Source of the DNA: Spartobacteria bacterium
Lineage (GTDB): Bacteria; Verrucomicrobiota; Verrucomicrobiia; Chthoniobacterales; UBA6821
Direction: 5' to 3'
Length of the DNA stretch: 64,000 nucleotides
Assembly: GCA_947471565.1 (NCBI GenBank)
Contig: CANIVT010000006.1
Coordinates: 1-64,000 of the forward strand
The position numbers and the translations under genes are program-made. The notes beneath the pieces are model-generated. The model had not been told where the DNA came from. It saw nothing but the letters and a program-made list of their open reading frames with translations, and made no database searches. Shown piece by piece: positions 34,532 through 44,006 of the stretch. Within the stretch, counting starts at the first letter, position 1; the number at the start of each line of letters is the position of its first letter.

Positions 34532-35221
34532 ATGGAGATCAGCAAAGAACATCCCGACTCCGTCCGAGGACTTTTCGCCTCCATCGCGGGACGCTACCAG
34601 ACGGTCAACCATGTCTTGAGTGGCGGACTCGACTGGTACTGGCGCGCGGTCGCTGTACGCCTCATGCGCCCGTGGAATCCCGGCCTCGTGCTGGATGTCG
34701 CCACGGGCAGCGGCGACCTTGCCTCCGCGATAGGGAAACATTTCCAGGGATGCCGCGTGGTCGGGGCCGATTTCTGCCGACCGATGCTGGAAGTCGCGAG
34801 ACGACGTGGATTGCCGGAACTGGTGGAGGCAGATGGGCTGAAACTCCCCTTTCCCGATGGCACTTTCCACGCAGTAACGGTCGCCTTCGGCCTGCGCAAC
34901 ATGGCTTCTTGGGAGGGAGGACTGAAGGAAATGGCCCGGGTGCTCAAACCCGGCGGACATCTGCTCGTTCTCGACTTTTCACTGCCGACGCTCCCCGTCA
35001 TCCGCTCCCTCTACCGTTTCTATTTGCACCGGATCCTGCCGATCGTGGCAGGAATCGCGACCGGGCGGATGGATGCCTACGAATACCTCGGAGGCTCCAT
35101 CGAGAAGTTCCCCTCGGGGGAAACCATGTCCTCCCTGATCAGAAACTGCGGCTTCACCGAAGCCACCGCCAAGCCGCTCTCTCTCGGAACGGTTTCGATT
35201 TACACGGCGACACGGGCCTGA
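34532..35221 (+). CDS. ubiE: Demethylmenaquinone/ubiquinone C-methyltransferase MenG/UbiE
   Basis: The 229-residue SAM-dependent methyltransferase has FASIAGRYQTVNHVLS, motif I LDVATGSGDLA, VVGADFCRPMLEVA, and the UbiE-specific end segments VAFGLRNMASW and GEYxxxL-like YEYLGGSIEKFPSGE. It methylates the naphthoquinone ring in the last step of menaquinone synthesis. Verrucomicrobia mostly use menaquinone, so MenG is the likelier activity. The start is ATG 34532 with no Shine-Dalgarno sequence. Confidence 0.93.
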   Translation: MEISKEHPDSVRGLFASIAGRYQTVNHVLSGGLDWYWRAVAVRLMRPWNPGLVLDVATGSGDLASAIGKHFQGCRVVGADFCRPMLEVARRRGLPELVEADGLKLPFPDGTFHAVTVAFGLRNMASWEGGLKEMARVLKPGGHLLVLDFSLPTLPVIRSLYRFYLHRILPIVAGIATGRMDAYEYLGGSIEKFPSGETMSSLIRNCGFTEATAKPLSLGTVSIYTATRA

Positions 35222-35319
35222 AGCGCCCTTGTCGATTCCAGCGGTAGCGGCTGGGGATTTTTAAAGGACCTGCGCCAGATCTCTGCAGGATGAAAATCGC
35301 AGGGATCACCCAAAAATCA

Positions 35320-35345
35320 GAAGGGGGTGCTTTCGCACCCCCTTC
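35320..35345 (-). terminator. Intrinsic terminator of the autotransporter gene
   Basis: An 11-bp perfect stem (GAAGGGGGTGC/GCACCCCCTTC) with a four-base loop is followed on the minus strand by TGATTTTT. It lies about 70 bases past the stop codon at 35413. Confidence 0.8.
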
Positions 35346-35412
35346 CTTCAGTTCCTTCGCGGCTTGATGCCTCAACGACGCGCGATGAAACCAACCACTT
35401 GAACAAAGTTTC

Positions 35413-36768
35413 TTAGAACTTCCAGTTGATGCCTCCCGAGATCGCCTGGCTGAAGATCTTCTGGTCTCCGTTGATGAGGTTACAGACAGCGTACGCACTC
35501 ACGCTCTTGCTGAAGACCAGATTGCCGCCGATGGCAGCGATGAACTGATCACGACCGGGGTTCATGGTCTGGAAGTTGTAGTTCTGGCCGAGGATCTGCG
35601 AACCAACGTTGTAGTTGTTCTGCATGAACTCATGCTGCCAGGCAAAGCTGCCATACGGCTGGAGGATCACCGACTGGGTCAGGTTGATGTCGTAGTGGGC
35701 CTGACCACCGAGGGTGCCGAGGACACTGGCGGCATTCTGGGAATTGATGTTCTGGTTGAGGATACCAGCATTCTTTTCCGAAACGCTTCCGAGCTGCAGG
35801 TAGGTGTACTGGAGGCTGGACATAGGACCGAAGGTCAGCTTGCCAGCCTTGAACTCGTAGCCCGTGCCGAGCATGGTGTCGAACTCACCACCCGCAGTGG
35901 TACCATTCGCCTGCGCGCTGTAGCCCGGGATATTGTAGCCATGGGTGACATTGGCCGAGTTGTAGGCCCCGCCGATGATGCCATCCGTATACCATCCGCC
36001 TTTGCGGAACTCACTGAAGAGACCGTAGCGCAGGCTGTTGAGGGTGGCGGCACTGTTGCCACCGTTGATGGTGTTGTAGCTGACACGTGTGCCCTGGTAG
36101 CCGATGTAGGGTCCAAAGCTCAGATCCTTGGTGATCTCGCGGCTAGCACCGATCTGGACGCCGCCACCGTAGGTGTTGTACCCGGGAAGGTTATTGATGC
36201 TCTGGGCCTGGGACCAGATTCCGTTGCCATCCACGAAGGTGACCCACTTCTGATCAGCCTCCACTGCTGGCGCCACGACCTTCTTGCCCTGCAAGGAGGC
36301 GCTGTTGCCATCACCCTGACCATCACTCACTCGGGAATCACTGGCCATTCCAGCGCGAACCGCCCAGAGACGCTGCTGGATCTGGGTATTCTGGATATTG
36401 GCGCTGTTGAAGAGGATGGTCGGCAACACGGTGTAGAGACCAGGGGTGACTTGGTTGAAGAGTTGCGCTCCAAGAACTGGATCAACATTCAAATCAAATT
36501 CATCCGCATTTGGTACGTTATTGAGAAGTGCTGCAGGATCGGGACTGATGGCACTGTAAATCGCAACGAATTGATTAGCAGCTTGCTGAGATGGAGCTGC
36601 CTGTCCTCCGAATAGATACGGAGCCAGACCGTTTCGAAGTGCTCCCGAAGCATTGATAGGATTCTGCTGCATATTCACGGTGATCTGAGCGTGGGCCGAC
36701 GAAAGCGTCAGTCCGAGGACACCAAGCAGCGCAAAGGCCGCCGGGCGGAGTGTTTTGAGGTGGTTCAT
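35413..36768 (-). CDS. Autotransporter-like outer-membrane beta-barrel protein
   Basis: The 451-residue protein has a signal peptide (to SSAHAQ, residue 28), a passenger of about 150 residues rich in Asn, Gln and Ala, and a C-terminal barrel (about 190-451) of alternating strands with aromatic girdle residues (FGPYIGYQG, YGLFSEFRKGG, SISGGINWKF-type ending). The final phenylalanine is the usual BAM signal. The passenger is short and lacks the repeats of adhesins, so a structural or sensing role is as likely as adhesion. It is preceded by a 58-base G-poor leader and a small RHH-like gene. Confidence 0.85.
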   Translation of the reverse strand: MNHLKTLRPAAFALLGVLGLTLSSAHAQITVNMQQNPINASGALRNGLAPYLFGGQAAPSQQAANQFVAIYSAISPDPAALLNNVPNADEFDLNVDPVLGAQLFNQVTPGLYTVLPTILFNSANIQNTQIQQRLWAVRAGMASDSRVSDGQGDGNSASLQGKKVVAPAVEADQKWVTFVDGNGIWSQAQSINNLPGYNTYGGGVQIGASREITKDLSFGPYIGYQGTRVSYNTINGGNSAATLNSLRYGLFSEFRKGGWYTDGIIGGAYNSANVTHGYNIPGYSAQANGTTAGGEFDTMLGTGYEFKAGKLTFGPMSSLQYTYLQLGSVSEKNAGILNQNINSQNAASVLGTLGGQAHYDINLTQSVILQPYGSFAWQHEFMQNNYNVGSQILGQNYNFQTMNPGRDQFIAAIGGNLVFSKSVSAYAVCNLINGDQKIFSQAISGGINWKF

Positions 36769-36826
36769 GGTTGTGTGTTTGGTTGTGGGTTGGGTTTGTT
36801 CTGGTTTTTGCTGGTGGTTGTTCGGA
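36769..36826 (-). promoter_or_regulatory. CA-rich, G-free leader of the autotransporter gene
   Basis: On the minus strand the 32 bases before the ATG contain no G and run in short A/C blocks (ending ACACACAACC). There is no Shine-Dalgarno sequence. Similar leaders precede rbp, metK and ahcY. Confidence 0.45.
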
Positions 36827-37045
36827 CTAAGAATTCAACAAGGCAAAGGCGCGCGTGATGGCCTCCCTTGCAATGACCTGCTCCGGCAAACGCGTTGTGG
36901 CAGAAACGTGCCGGACCTTCCGGGCAAGGAGCTCCGAAACCCCCATACGCATGGGAGAAGCGAGCCTCTCCCGAGCGGATTCGGAGTCCTTTGGTTGTTT
37001 GCCGATACGTTGCATTTCGTATTTCTGGTAAATATTGCCAGACAT
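36827..37045 (-). CDS. Small protein with a possible ribbon-helix-helix end
   Basis: The 72-residue product (start ATG 37043-37045) ends in SATTRLPEQVIAREAITRAF, which has the strand-helix pattern of an RHH DNA-binding domain; the first half is polar and less ordered. No ribosome site precedes it. It lies upstream of the autotransporter gene on the same strand and diverges from the gene at 37070 with only 24 bases between starts, so one of the two starts may be misplaced. Existence as a gene is not certain. Confidence 0.4.
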   Translation of the reverse strand: MSGNIYQKYEMQRIGKQPKDSESARERLASPMRMGVSELLARKVRHVSATTRLPEQVIAREAITRAFALLNS

Positions 37046-37069
37046 GTCAACACATTGGTTTGGTAATTT

Positions 37070-37426
37070 TTGATCGATCGGTGGAAATTCCCCTCCGTGA
37101 AGCAACAGCCAGCGGAAAAGGGCAAACCAAGGAGAGTCAAAAAGCCCTCCTCGGGGACGACCATCGCCGTGCATCTGCCCGCGGATCTGCGTGCCCGGAT
37201 TGATGGGGCTGCCACCAAGAGTGGACTCTCCAAGCAGGATTATTACCGTCTCTGTCTGGAGATCGGAATGATCTTCTGGGATGAGGCGGGCTCCGTTGCC
37301 TTCACCCTCCATGATGCGGGTAAGAATCCCGAGTCCGTGGCCAAAGTCCGAACCATCTGCGCCGACTACGGTCTCTATCTCCCCGAGGAAATCACCGCCC
37401 TTCGTGCCGCGGAGTCAGCGGAGTAA
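37070..37426 (+). CDS. Ribbon-helix-helix-like protein
   Basis: About 118 residues. The central segment TTIAVHLPADLRARIDGAAT, then KSGLSKQDYYRLCLEIGM, is a strand followed by two helices, as in CopG/Arc-type regulators. The N-terminus is basic (EKGKPRRVKK). The first in-frame start is TTG 37070, and GTG 37097 is a better-spaced alternative; no ATG precedes the domain. It converges with the HepT gene 15 bases later, so it is not an antitoxin in that operon. Confidence 0.6.
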   Translation: MIDRWKFPSVKQQPAEKGKPRRVKKPSSGTTIAVHLPADLRARIDGAATKSGLSKQDYYRLCLEIGMIFWDEAGSVAFTLHDAGKNPESVAKVRTICADYGLYLPEEITALRAAESAE

Positions 37427-37441
37427 TGCGGATCCTGACCT

Positions 37442-37780
37442 CTATCCCTTCAGCAATGTCTCAAGATCGCTTAGCAGGCAAGGCAGAGATTCCTCGATGA
37501 TTCCCCAAACGATCCTGTCCTCCACGGTGTCATAGCAATGGGCCAGGATGTTCCGGAAGGAGATGATTCTACGGTAGTGAGGGATGCCCTCAATCCGTTC
37601 AGGGTCGATTTTGTACGACCGGTTCAGGGCTTCACCGATGATCTCAAAAGATCTCTCCACGGCCAAACGGGTCTTTTCGTCGGCGGAATACTGCTCCAAG
37701 GACATTCCCGCAACGAATCCTTGGATGTCGCGCCCATGTCGAAGCGCGTCTTCCAGATTCTCCCGCAGTTCAGGCTTCAT
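37442..37780 (-). CDS. hepT: HepT-like HEPN ribonuclease toxin
   Basis: The 112-residue protein has the HEPN catalytic motif R76-N-I-L-A-H81-C-Y83 (R-x4-H-x-Y), with helical flanks typical of HepT (DUF86). HepT toxins cut or modify RNA and are blocked by their MntA partner through AMPylation of the Tyr in that motif. ATG 37778-37780 overlaps the MntA gene by 11 bases; a GTG 12 bases further upstream is possible. Confidence 0.88.
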   Translation of the reverse strand: MKPELRENLEDALRHGRDIQGFVAGMSLEQYSADEKTRLAVERSFEIIGEALNRSYKIDPERIEGIPHYRRIISFRNILAHCYDTVEDRIVWGIIEESLPCLLSDLETLLKG

Positions 37781-38069
37781 ACACCGTGACACCCTGCTCG
37801 CGGATATTCTTTTCGAGTGAAGGCCGGGTCACACTCCGGGGCGTCAGCAAATCGACTTCGGAACCCACGGCATCCTGGATCTCGTGCAAAAGATCGAAAT
37901 AGTGTCCGGCATATTCCGTAGGGGACAAATCCTTGAACTGGACCAGAAGATCCAGATCGCTTCCCTCGCGGGCCTCACCGCGAGCAACAGAACCAAAGAC
38001 TGTGAGACTCTTGACCGGATGCCGACTGCACGGCCCAGCCAGGATCTCTTTGAGTTCGGCGAGGGACAT
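37770..38069 (-). CDS. mntA: MntA-like minimal nucleotidyltransferase antitoxin
   Basis: The 99-residue protein is a minimal nucleotidyltransferase. GSVARGEAREGSDLDLLV gives the GS motif (26-27) and metal ligands D38 and D40, and EVDLL provides the third aspartate D73. All three aspartates are kept, so it should be active. It precedes hepT, as usual for this toxin-antitoxin pair. Confidence 0.9.
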   Translation of the reverse strand: MSLAELKEILAGPCSRHPVKSLTVFGSVARGEAREGSDLDLLVQFKDLSPTEYAGHYFDLLHEIQDAVGSEVDLLTPRSVTRPSLEKNIREQGVTVYEA

Positions 38070-38153
38070 GACTGTGCTATAATCGACGGATCGGGCCAGA
38101 GAAAGGCCGAATCACCAGAGCAGACGTCCTTTTTTTCCTGATTTCCTGATCAA

Positions 38154-39086
38154 TCAACCAGCCTTTAACCCCGTCGCAAGGATCGTCTGGAAATTCGGGG
38201 CCTGCTGTTCGCGGGCGACGACGCTGACCTCGAGGTCGGAGAATCCCGACTTCTCGAGCATGGCGTGGAGTTCGACACCGGAGAAGCCGAGCCAGACGTG
38301 GGCATACAGTTCCTTGGCCTGTTCGTAGGTGTGGCTGGCCAGATCGAGGATCAGAATACGCCCACCCGGCTTGAGGATCCGGAAGGCGCTCTCCACGGCG
38401 CGCTGCGGACGGGCGGCATGATGGAGGGCTTGACTGAAGAGCACGAGGTCGACGCTGGCAGGATCGATCGGCGGCTCCTCGATGTCACCGAGGCGGTACT
38501 CGAGATTCGTGAAGCCGTTCTCTTGGGCAATCTTGGCCCCGTACTCGACCATCTTCTGCGAGTTATCGATGGCAATGACCCGCTTCGCCTGCTTGGCCAG
38601 GAGTTGGGAGAGTGTCCCTTCACCCGCCCCCATGTCGGCGATGACGAGCGGCGGCAGGAGACGCAGGAGCCCGTGGGCAAGGGCCTGCCAGGAGCGTCCC
38701 GGCACGTAGGTGCGGCCGAACTTTCCTGCGAGTTTGTCGAAATAATCGGCGGCACGGTCGCGTCGTTTGTTGAGCACCAACTGAAGGGCCTGTCGGTCTC
38801 GTTCGGCCTCGGCAAGTTCGACCAGAGCGGCAGTAAGGGCCTGTCGGAGAGGAGCCACGGCGGCAGGGACGGCGGCATAATGGATGTTCTTCCCCACGCG
38901 GCGGTCGAGGACGAGCCCCTGACGGCGGAGCTGGCCGAGACTCGCGGAGATGCGCGACTGCCCCATGCCGAGGGCCTCCTGCAACTCGGCAACGGTGAGT
39001 TCCTCCTCAAGCAGGAGGGCAAGCAGTCGGAGGCGTGTCGGATCCGAGAGAGTCTTGAGCGACTGGAGAATTGACGCCATACCCAT
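38154..39086 (-). CDS. ArsR-family regulator fused to a SAM methyltransferase domain
   Basis: The 310-residue protein has an ArsR winged helix-turn-helix (about 10-75; SDPTRLRLLALLLEEELTV, then ELQEALGMGQSRISASLGQL) and a class I methyltransferase domain (about 115-300) with motif I ADMGAGEGTLS, VIAIDNSQ, and LKPGGRILILDL. It lacks ArsR metal-binding cysteines. It diverges from metK-ahcY, and proteins of this fusion type are commonly next to those genes, so sensing SAM or SAH is a sensible hypothesis. ATG 39086 or ATG 39080 could be used. Confidence 0.88.
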   Translation of the reverse strand: MGMASILQSLKTLSDPTRLRLLALLLEEELTVAELQEALGMGQSRISASLGQLRRQGLVLDRRVGKNIHYAAVPAAVAPLRQALTAALVELAEAERDRQALQLVLNKRRDRAADYFDKLAGKFGRTYVPGRSWQALAHGLLRLLPPLVIADMGAGEGTLSQLLAKQAKRVIAIDNSQKMVEYGAKIAQENGFTNLEYRLGDIEEPPIDPASVDLVLFSQALHHAARPQRAVESAFRILKPGGRILILDLASHTYEQAKELYAHVWLGFSGVELHAMLEKSGFSDLEVSVVAREQQAPNFQTILATGLKAG

Positions 39087-39115
39087 TTACATATATGGAT
39101 ATGTTCATAAGTAAA
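39086..39115. promoter_or_regulatory. Palindromic operator between the ArsR fusion and metK
   Basis: ACATAT and ATATGT (39089-39104) form a perfect inverted repeat with a four-base spacer, and TTTAC/GTAAA (39086-39115) form an outer pair. AT-rich palindromes of this size are typical ArsR sites. It touches the start codon of the regulator gene, so autoregulation is likely, and it lies 70 bases before metK. Confidence 0.6.
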
Positions 39116-39135
39116 GCTTCGGTACTCGCCTCGGC

Positions 39136-39173
39136 CTTACCCAACCCACATCCACACCCAACCCATCCCTACC
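39136..39173 (+). promoter_or_regulatory. G-free leader of metK
   Basis: The 37 bases before the metK ATG contain only C, A and T (blocks of CCCA and CCAACC). No Shine-Dalgarno sequence and no SAM riboswitch are visible. Confidence 0.45.
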
Positions 39174-40385
39174 ATGCCCCGCAGCTACATCTTCTCCTCC
39201 GAGTCCGTCGGCGAAGGCCATCCCGACAAGGTCTGCGACACGATTTCCGATGCCATCCTCGACGCCTGCCTGGCGCTTGATCCCACAAGTCGCGTCGCCT
39301 GCGAGACCTACGCCAAGAGCAACATCGTGGTCGTCGGCGGCGAGATCACCGTTCCTAAACTCGGCAACAAGTCCCTCGAGTCGGCGATCAACATCGGCAA
39401 GATCGTCCGCGACGCGATCCGCGAGATCGGCTACGTCAACAGCGACGACGTCTTCCACGCCGACACCGTCTTCATCAACAACATCATCACCTCCCAGAGC
39501 GCCGACATCGCGCAGGGTGTCGATGCCAAGAAGGCCGAGGGCAAGAAGACCGCCGAGCAGGGTGCCGGCGATCAGGGCCTGATGTTCGGATATGCCTGCA
39601 ACGAGACGCCGGAGCTGATGCCGGCGCCGATCATGTTCGCTCACCGCCTCGGGCGCGAGTTGACCCGCCTCCGCAAGACGGGAGTTGCCAAGTGGCTCCG
39701 CCCCGACGCGAAGAGCCAAGTCTCCGTCGAATACGTCGACGGCAAGCCGACACGCATCGTCAACGTCGTGATCTCCACCCAGCACGCGGAAGGCATCTCC
39801 CACAAGGAGATCGAGAAGTTCTGCATCGAAAAGGTCATCCGCAAGGTCCTGCCCGCCAAGATGCTCACCAAGAAGACGGAATTTTTGATTAACCCGACCG
39901 GCCGTTTCGTCATCGGCGGACCCCAAGGCGACACCGGACTCACTGGCCGCAAGATCATCGTCGACACCTATGGTGGCATGGGTCGTCACGGCGGAGGTGC
40001 TTTCTCCGGCAAGGATCCGACCAAGGTCGACCGCTCCGCCGCCTACATGGGCCGCTACGTCGCCAAGAACGTCGTGGCCGCCGGCCTCGCTGCGCGCTGC
40101 GAGGTTCAGTTCGCCTACGCGATCGGTCATCCCAACCCAGTTTCCATCCACATCGACACCTTCGGTACCGCCACGGTACCCGAAGAGGCGATCGAGATCG
40201 CCGTGAAAAAGACCTTCGGATTCAAGCCCTCCGAGATCATCAGCCAACTCAAGCTGCGCCGCCCGATCTACTCCAAGACCACCAACTACGGTCACTTCGG
40301 CAAGAACGATGCCGACATCACTTGGGAGAAGACCGACAAGGCCGCTGCCCTCAAGAAGGCCGCCCTCGCCGCTGCCAAACTTTGA
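39174..40385 (+). CDS. metK: S-adenosylmethionine synthetase MetK
   Basis: MetK makes SAM from methionine and ATP. The 403-residue protein has GEGHPDK (13-19), the [12 protein letters not shown] loop (about 130) and the P-loop-like [16 protein letters not shown] (about 265-281). All metal ligands appear kept. It starts 87 bases from the ArsR-methyltransferase gene on the other strand and precedes ahcY by 103 bases. Confidence 0.98.
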   Translation: MPRSYIFSSESVGEGHPDKVCDTISDAILDACLALDPTSRVACETYAKSNIVVVGGEITVPKLGNKSLESAINIGKIVRDAIREIGYVNSDDVFHADTVFINNIITSQSADIAQGVDAKKAEGKKTAEQGAGDQGLMFGYACNETPELMPAPIMFAHRLGRELTRLRKTGVAKWLRPDAKSQVSVEYVDGKPTRIVNVVISTQHAEGISHKEIEKFCIEKVIRKVLPAKMLTKKTEFLINPTGRFVIGGPQGDTGLTGRKIIVDTYGGMGRHGGGAFSGKDPTKVDRSAAYMGRYVAKNVVAAGLAARCEVQFAYAIGHPNPVSIHIDTFGTATVPEEAIEIAVKKTFGFKPSEIISQLKLRRPIYSKTTNYGHFGKNDADITWEKTDKAAALKKAALAAAKL

Positions 40386-40488
40386 TGATGTTAAAACCGT
40401 TCCAACGTTAAAAAAGTTACAACGACCAAAAACCACAACACCGAAGGCCTCACCTTTTAACCCTTTAACTCTTCAACCCTTTTAACAC
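40386..40488 (+). promoter_or_regulatory. G-poor spacer and leader before ahcY
   Basis: The last 41 bases before the ahcY ATG have no G and consist of CCTTTTAA-like blocks. I see no SAH riboswitch pattern, which would need G-rich helices. Confidence 0.4.
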
Positions 40489-41901
<1,413 letters not shown>

Positions 41902-41906
41902 GTAAA

Positions 41907-41934
41907 TAGGCTGGAGACTAAAGGCTGCTAGCCG
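41907..41934 (+). repeat. Heptamer array, AGRCTGN class, after ahcY
   Basis: Four seven-base units (TAGGCTG, GAGACTA, AAGGCTG, CTAGCCG) begin five bases after the ahcY stop. Confidence 0.65.
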
Positions 41935-41951
41935 ACAGATCCGAAACTTCG

Positions 41952-41987
41952 AAAGCCCCGGTTACCGCAAGGTGACCGGGGCTTTTT
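41952..41987 (+). terminator. Intrinsic terminator of metK-ahcY
   Basis: A 14-bp stem with a GCAA loop (AAGCCCCGGTTACC with GGTGACCGGGGCTT, one mismatch) is followed by six T residues. Confidence 0.9.
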
Positions 41988-42036
41988 TGTGGGTTGTGGA
42001 GATATCAATCAGTGATTACGGCTTGAGAATCGCACC

Positions 42037-42495
42037 ATGAAAAGATTCACCCCCCTCCTACTCGTCGCCCTTGTTTTCGGAATCGGCGGCTACTTTGTAG
42101 GTGTCCAATCCACCATCAATACGCTGAAAAGCGCCGACATTTCCGCCCTGATGTGGATCACAAGCATCCATCAGTTTTTGGAGAGAGGGAAATATGAGCA
42201 GGCCAATAGAATCTGTTTTGATGCTGCCAACATCCATTTCCACGTGCTCCAACAAATGGATGAACATCCATGGTCATATCTGTGCGTCGTGCCTCTGTGG
42301 CAATTTTTAGGGCAAGACAAACAACGTAATGATGGAATCCTGACTCGTTCCAAAGCCTTTTACCTCCCAATGGCATCAAAAATGGAACCCAATTCGAGAA
42401 CCTATCTTGAAAATATCAAAGATGTGTCTTTGCCTCCATCCTGCTGCTCCAATTCAGCCTCAGCCAACGGCTCTACTCCTTCACCGACTCCTTAG
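42037..42495 (+). CDS. Small membrane-anchored or secreted protein, unknown
   Basis: The 152-residue product begins with a hydrophobic segment (FTPLLLVALVFGIGGYFVGV) serving as an uncleaved anchor or signal. The rest is alpha-helical (residues 45-100), and the C-terminus is Ser/Pro-rich with a CC pair (PPSCCSNSASANGS). Codon use is more AT-rich than in neighbouring genes. No family is recognised. Its position between ahcY and a repeat element suggests a recent insertion. Confidence 0.5.
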   Translation: MKRFTPLLLVALVFGIGGYFVGVQSTINTLKSADISALMWITSIHQFLERGKYEQANRICFDAANIHFHVLQQMDEHPWSYLCVVPLWQFLGQDKQRNDGILTRSKAFYLPMASKMEPNSRTYLENIKDVSLPPSCCSNSASANGSTPSPTP

Positions 42496-42514
42496 GTAAA
42501 CTCGCTTTTAGGCA

Positions 42515-42616
42515 AAGGCTTGGATGTCGGGATGACGCGCTAGGCGCACGAGCGAAGCTGTAGTGTACTACTGCGAGTGAGCAGCAACAACGCGCGGAGC
42601 CCGAATCCTAAGCCTT
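42515..42616. repeat. Nested palindromic repeat element, copy 1
   Basis: Outer arms AAGGCTT with GGATGTCGGG (42515-42531) pair with CCCGAATCC and AAGCCTT (42601-42616), with one or two offsets. An inner hairpin GTAGT-GT-ACTAC lies at 42560-42571, followed by GCGAGTGAGCA. The layout matches the element at 47149-47253 (about 100 bp, same inner core GAGNGNAGCNGTAG and AGTGAG/AAG). It sits between convergent genes. Confidence 0.65.
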
Positions 42617-42622
42617 AAAAAA

Positions 42623-44005
42623 TCAGAGCGAGAGGGTTCTGTAATCCTCACACTGAAAAATCCTGATCGTGACCGTCTTCCCATTCAGTGTGATCGGCTG
42701 TTCCTTGAGCAATCCCACCGCGCCAAAGGCTCCGGTGATCGTCTGGGGGAGTTCCTCTTTCGTCTCGGTCGTCATGTAGAGGGCGTTACGGCCGATGAAG
42801 GGGCTGGCCGATTTCTCCTCGGTGTACAAGTTATCAGCCTTACCGGCGGCAACGGCATCCGGGTAAGAGGGCCAGAAAGCGTAGGAACTAGCCATGCTGG
42901 GCGACTCGGCAGCAAAGACCGAGGGCGCACCCGGGCGCTCAGGATAATCCAAGGTGATCCGTGATCCAAGCAGGGCGGCCAGTCCCGGCGTGGAGGCGAT
43001 CAGGAACGAGGGCTGCCCCTTGGAATCGCGTCGCTCCCCTCGAAGCTGCAGCACGACCTGGGTCAGCGTGCCCAGTCCCCTCACCCCGAGCGGCGATGGA
43101 AGGCCCACAGGGATGGTCCCGGGAAACATCAGCCAAAGACCATTCAGCGAGGCTCCAGCAATAGCCACAGCTAGGATCACGACACTCCAAATCCGGGATC
43201 GGAGAGCCAGGACCACGAGCCACGGCACCACGAGGGCACTCACGGCAACCAGCAGTCCGAACGAGAAATAAAATCCACCGATGGTGAAGACATCCCATCC
43301 CTGAGCGACCCCATACCAGCCGATCCAGTGGTTCTTGGCATTCCAGGCAATCGGCGCGATCCAGCCAAGAATCAGGAATCCGAGGGCTAGTAGGCTTCCT
43401 CGCCACGGGAACTCGCTCAATCCACGGCGAACGAAGGCACCTCCGAGCACCGGGATCAGGATGAGTCCGGCGGGAAGCCAGAAGAAGGTCGTCACTCCGA
43501 TCGCGATACCGAAGAGCGACCAGTCAGCGAGTCCCTGTCCGCGGGAGTGAGCGGCATGCCATCCCGCGACCACGGAGAGCAGAAGGAGTGAGGCCGTGAC
43601 AGCAGCGCCATTCATGACGAGGGAAGCCAGGTTCACCTGAGGAAGGGCATTCACCGCAAGGAGTGACCAGAGGGCAACCGCCGGGCGGTGGGGAGCGACG
43701 CGGCGTCCGATCCACCAGACACACCACGAGAGCAGCAGGATCGCCAGCACGGGAATCCAGCGGAGGGCTGGGAAGCCCGCATGGATCAAGCTGATCAGTA
43801 GCGGCGCCCCGGCAGCCCCCTCGACATAACCGCCGGCTGGATGAGCAGCACAGGCCATCAAAAGCGCCTCCTGCTCGGTGGGTGCCCCTCCCGTCGCGAC
43901 CGAGAGACGCAGGAAGCTTACGGCCAGCACCGCAGCCCAGACGAGGAATGCCAGAGGAAGGGACTGCTTGGCAGGGTGTGCGGCGTGTTTTTTATTCGTC
44001 GTCAT
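42623..44005 (-). CDS. Membrane glycosyltransferase of the GT39/ArnT type, divergent
   Basis: The 460-residue protein has about nine membrane helices followed by a globular domain, like GT-C glycosyltransferases of the GT39 family that use polyprenyl-phosphate sugars. The first outer loop, which usually reads DEAYYW and DHPP, is here EQEALLMACAAHPAGGYVEG, so the usual catalytic Asp is not conserved and only Glu residues remain. It is the last of a minus-strand unit with PAP2 and M20 genes. Function is family-level only. Confidence 0.75.
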   Translation of the reverse strand: MTTNKKHAAHPAKQSLPLAFLVWAAVLAVSFLRLSVATGGAPTEQEALLMACAAHPAGGYVEGAAGAPLLISLIHAGFPALRWIPVLAILLLSWCVWWIGRRVAPHRPAVALWSLLAVNALPQVNLASLVMNGAAVTASLLLLSVVAGWHAAHSRGQGLADWSLFGIAIGVTTFFWLPAGLILIPVLGGAFVRRGLSEFPWRGSLLALGFLILGWIAPIAWNAKNHWIGWYGVAQGWDVFTIGGFYFSFGLLVAVSALVVPWLVVLALRSRIWSVVILAVAIAGASLNGLWLMFPGTIPVGLPSPLGVRGLGTLTQVVLQLRGERRDSKGQPSFLIASTPGLAALLGSRITLDYPERPGAPSVFAAESPSMASSYAFWPSYPDAVAAGKADNLYTEEKSASPFIGRNALYMTTETKEELPQTITGAFGAVGLLKEQPITLNGKTVTIRIFQCEDYRTLSL

Positions 44006-44006
44006 C

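Noticed and set aside
39105-40436. Long open frame opposite metK
   Set aside because: Shadow of the strongly conserved metK; the Gly/Asp/Val/Leu-rich translation is typical of GC-rich antisense.
39087-40488. SAM or SAH riboswitches before metK and ahcY
   Set aside because: Leaders are short, G-poor and unstructured; no riboswitch consensus could be fitted.
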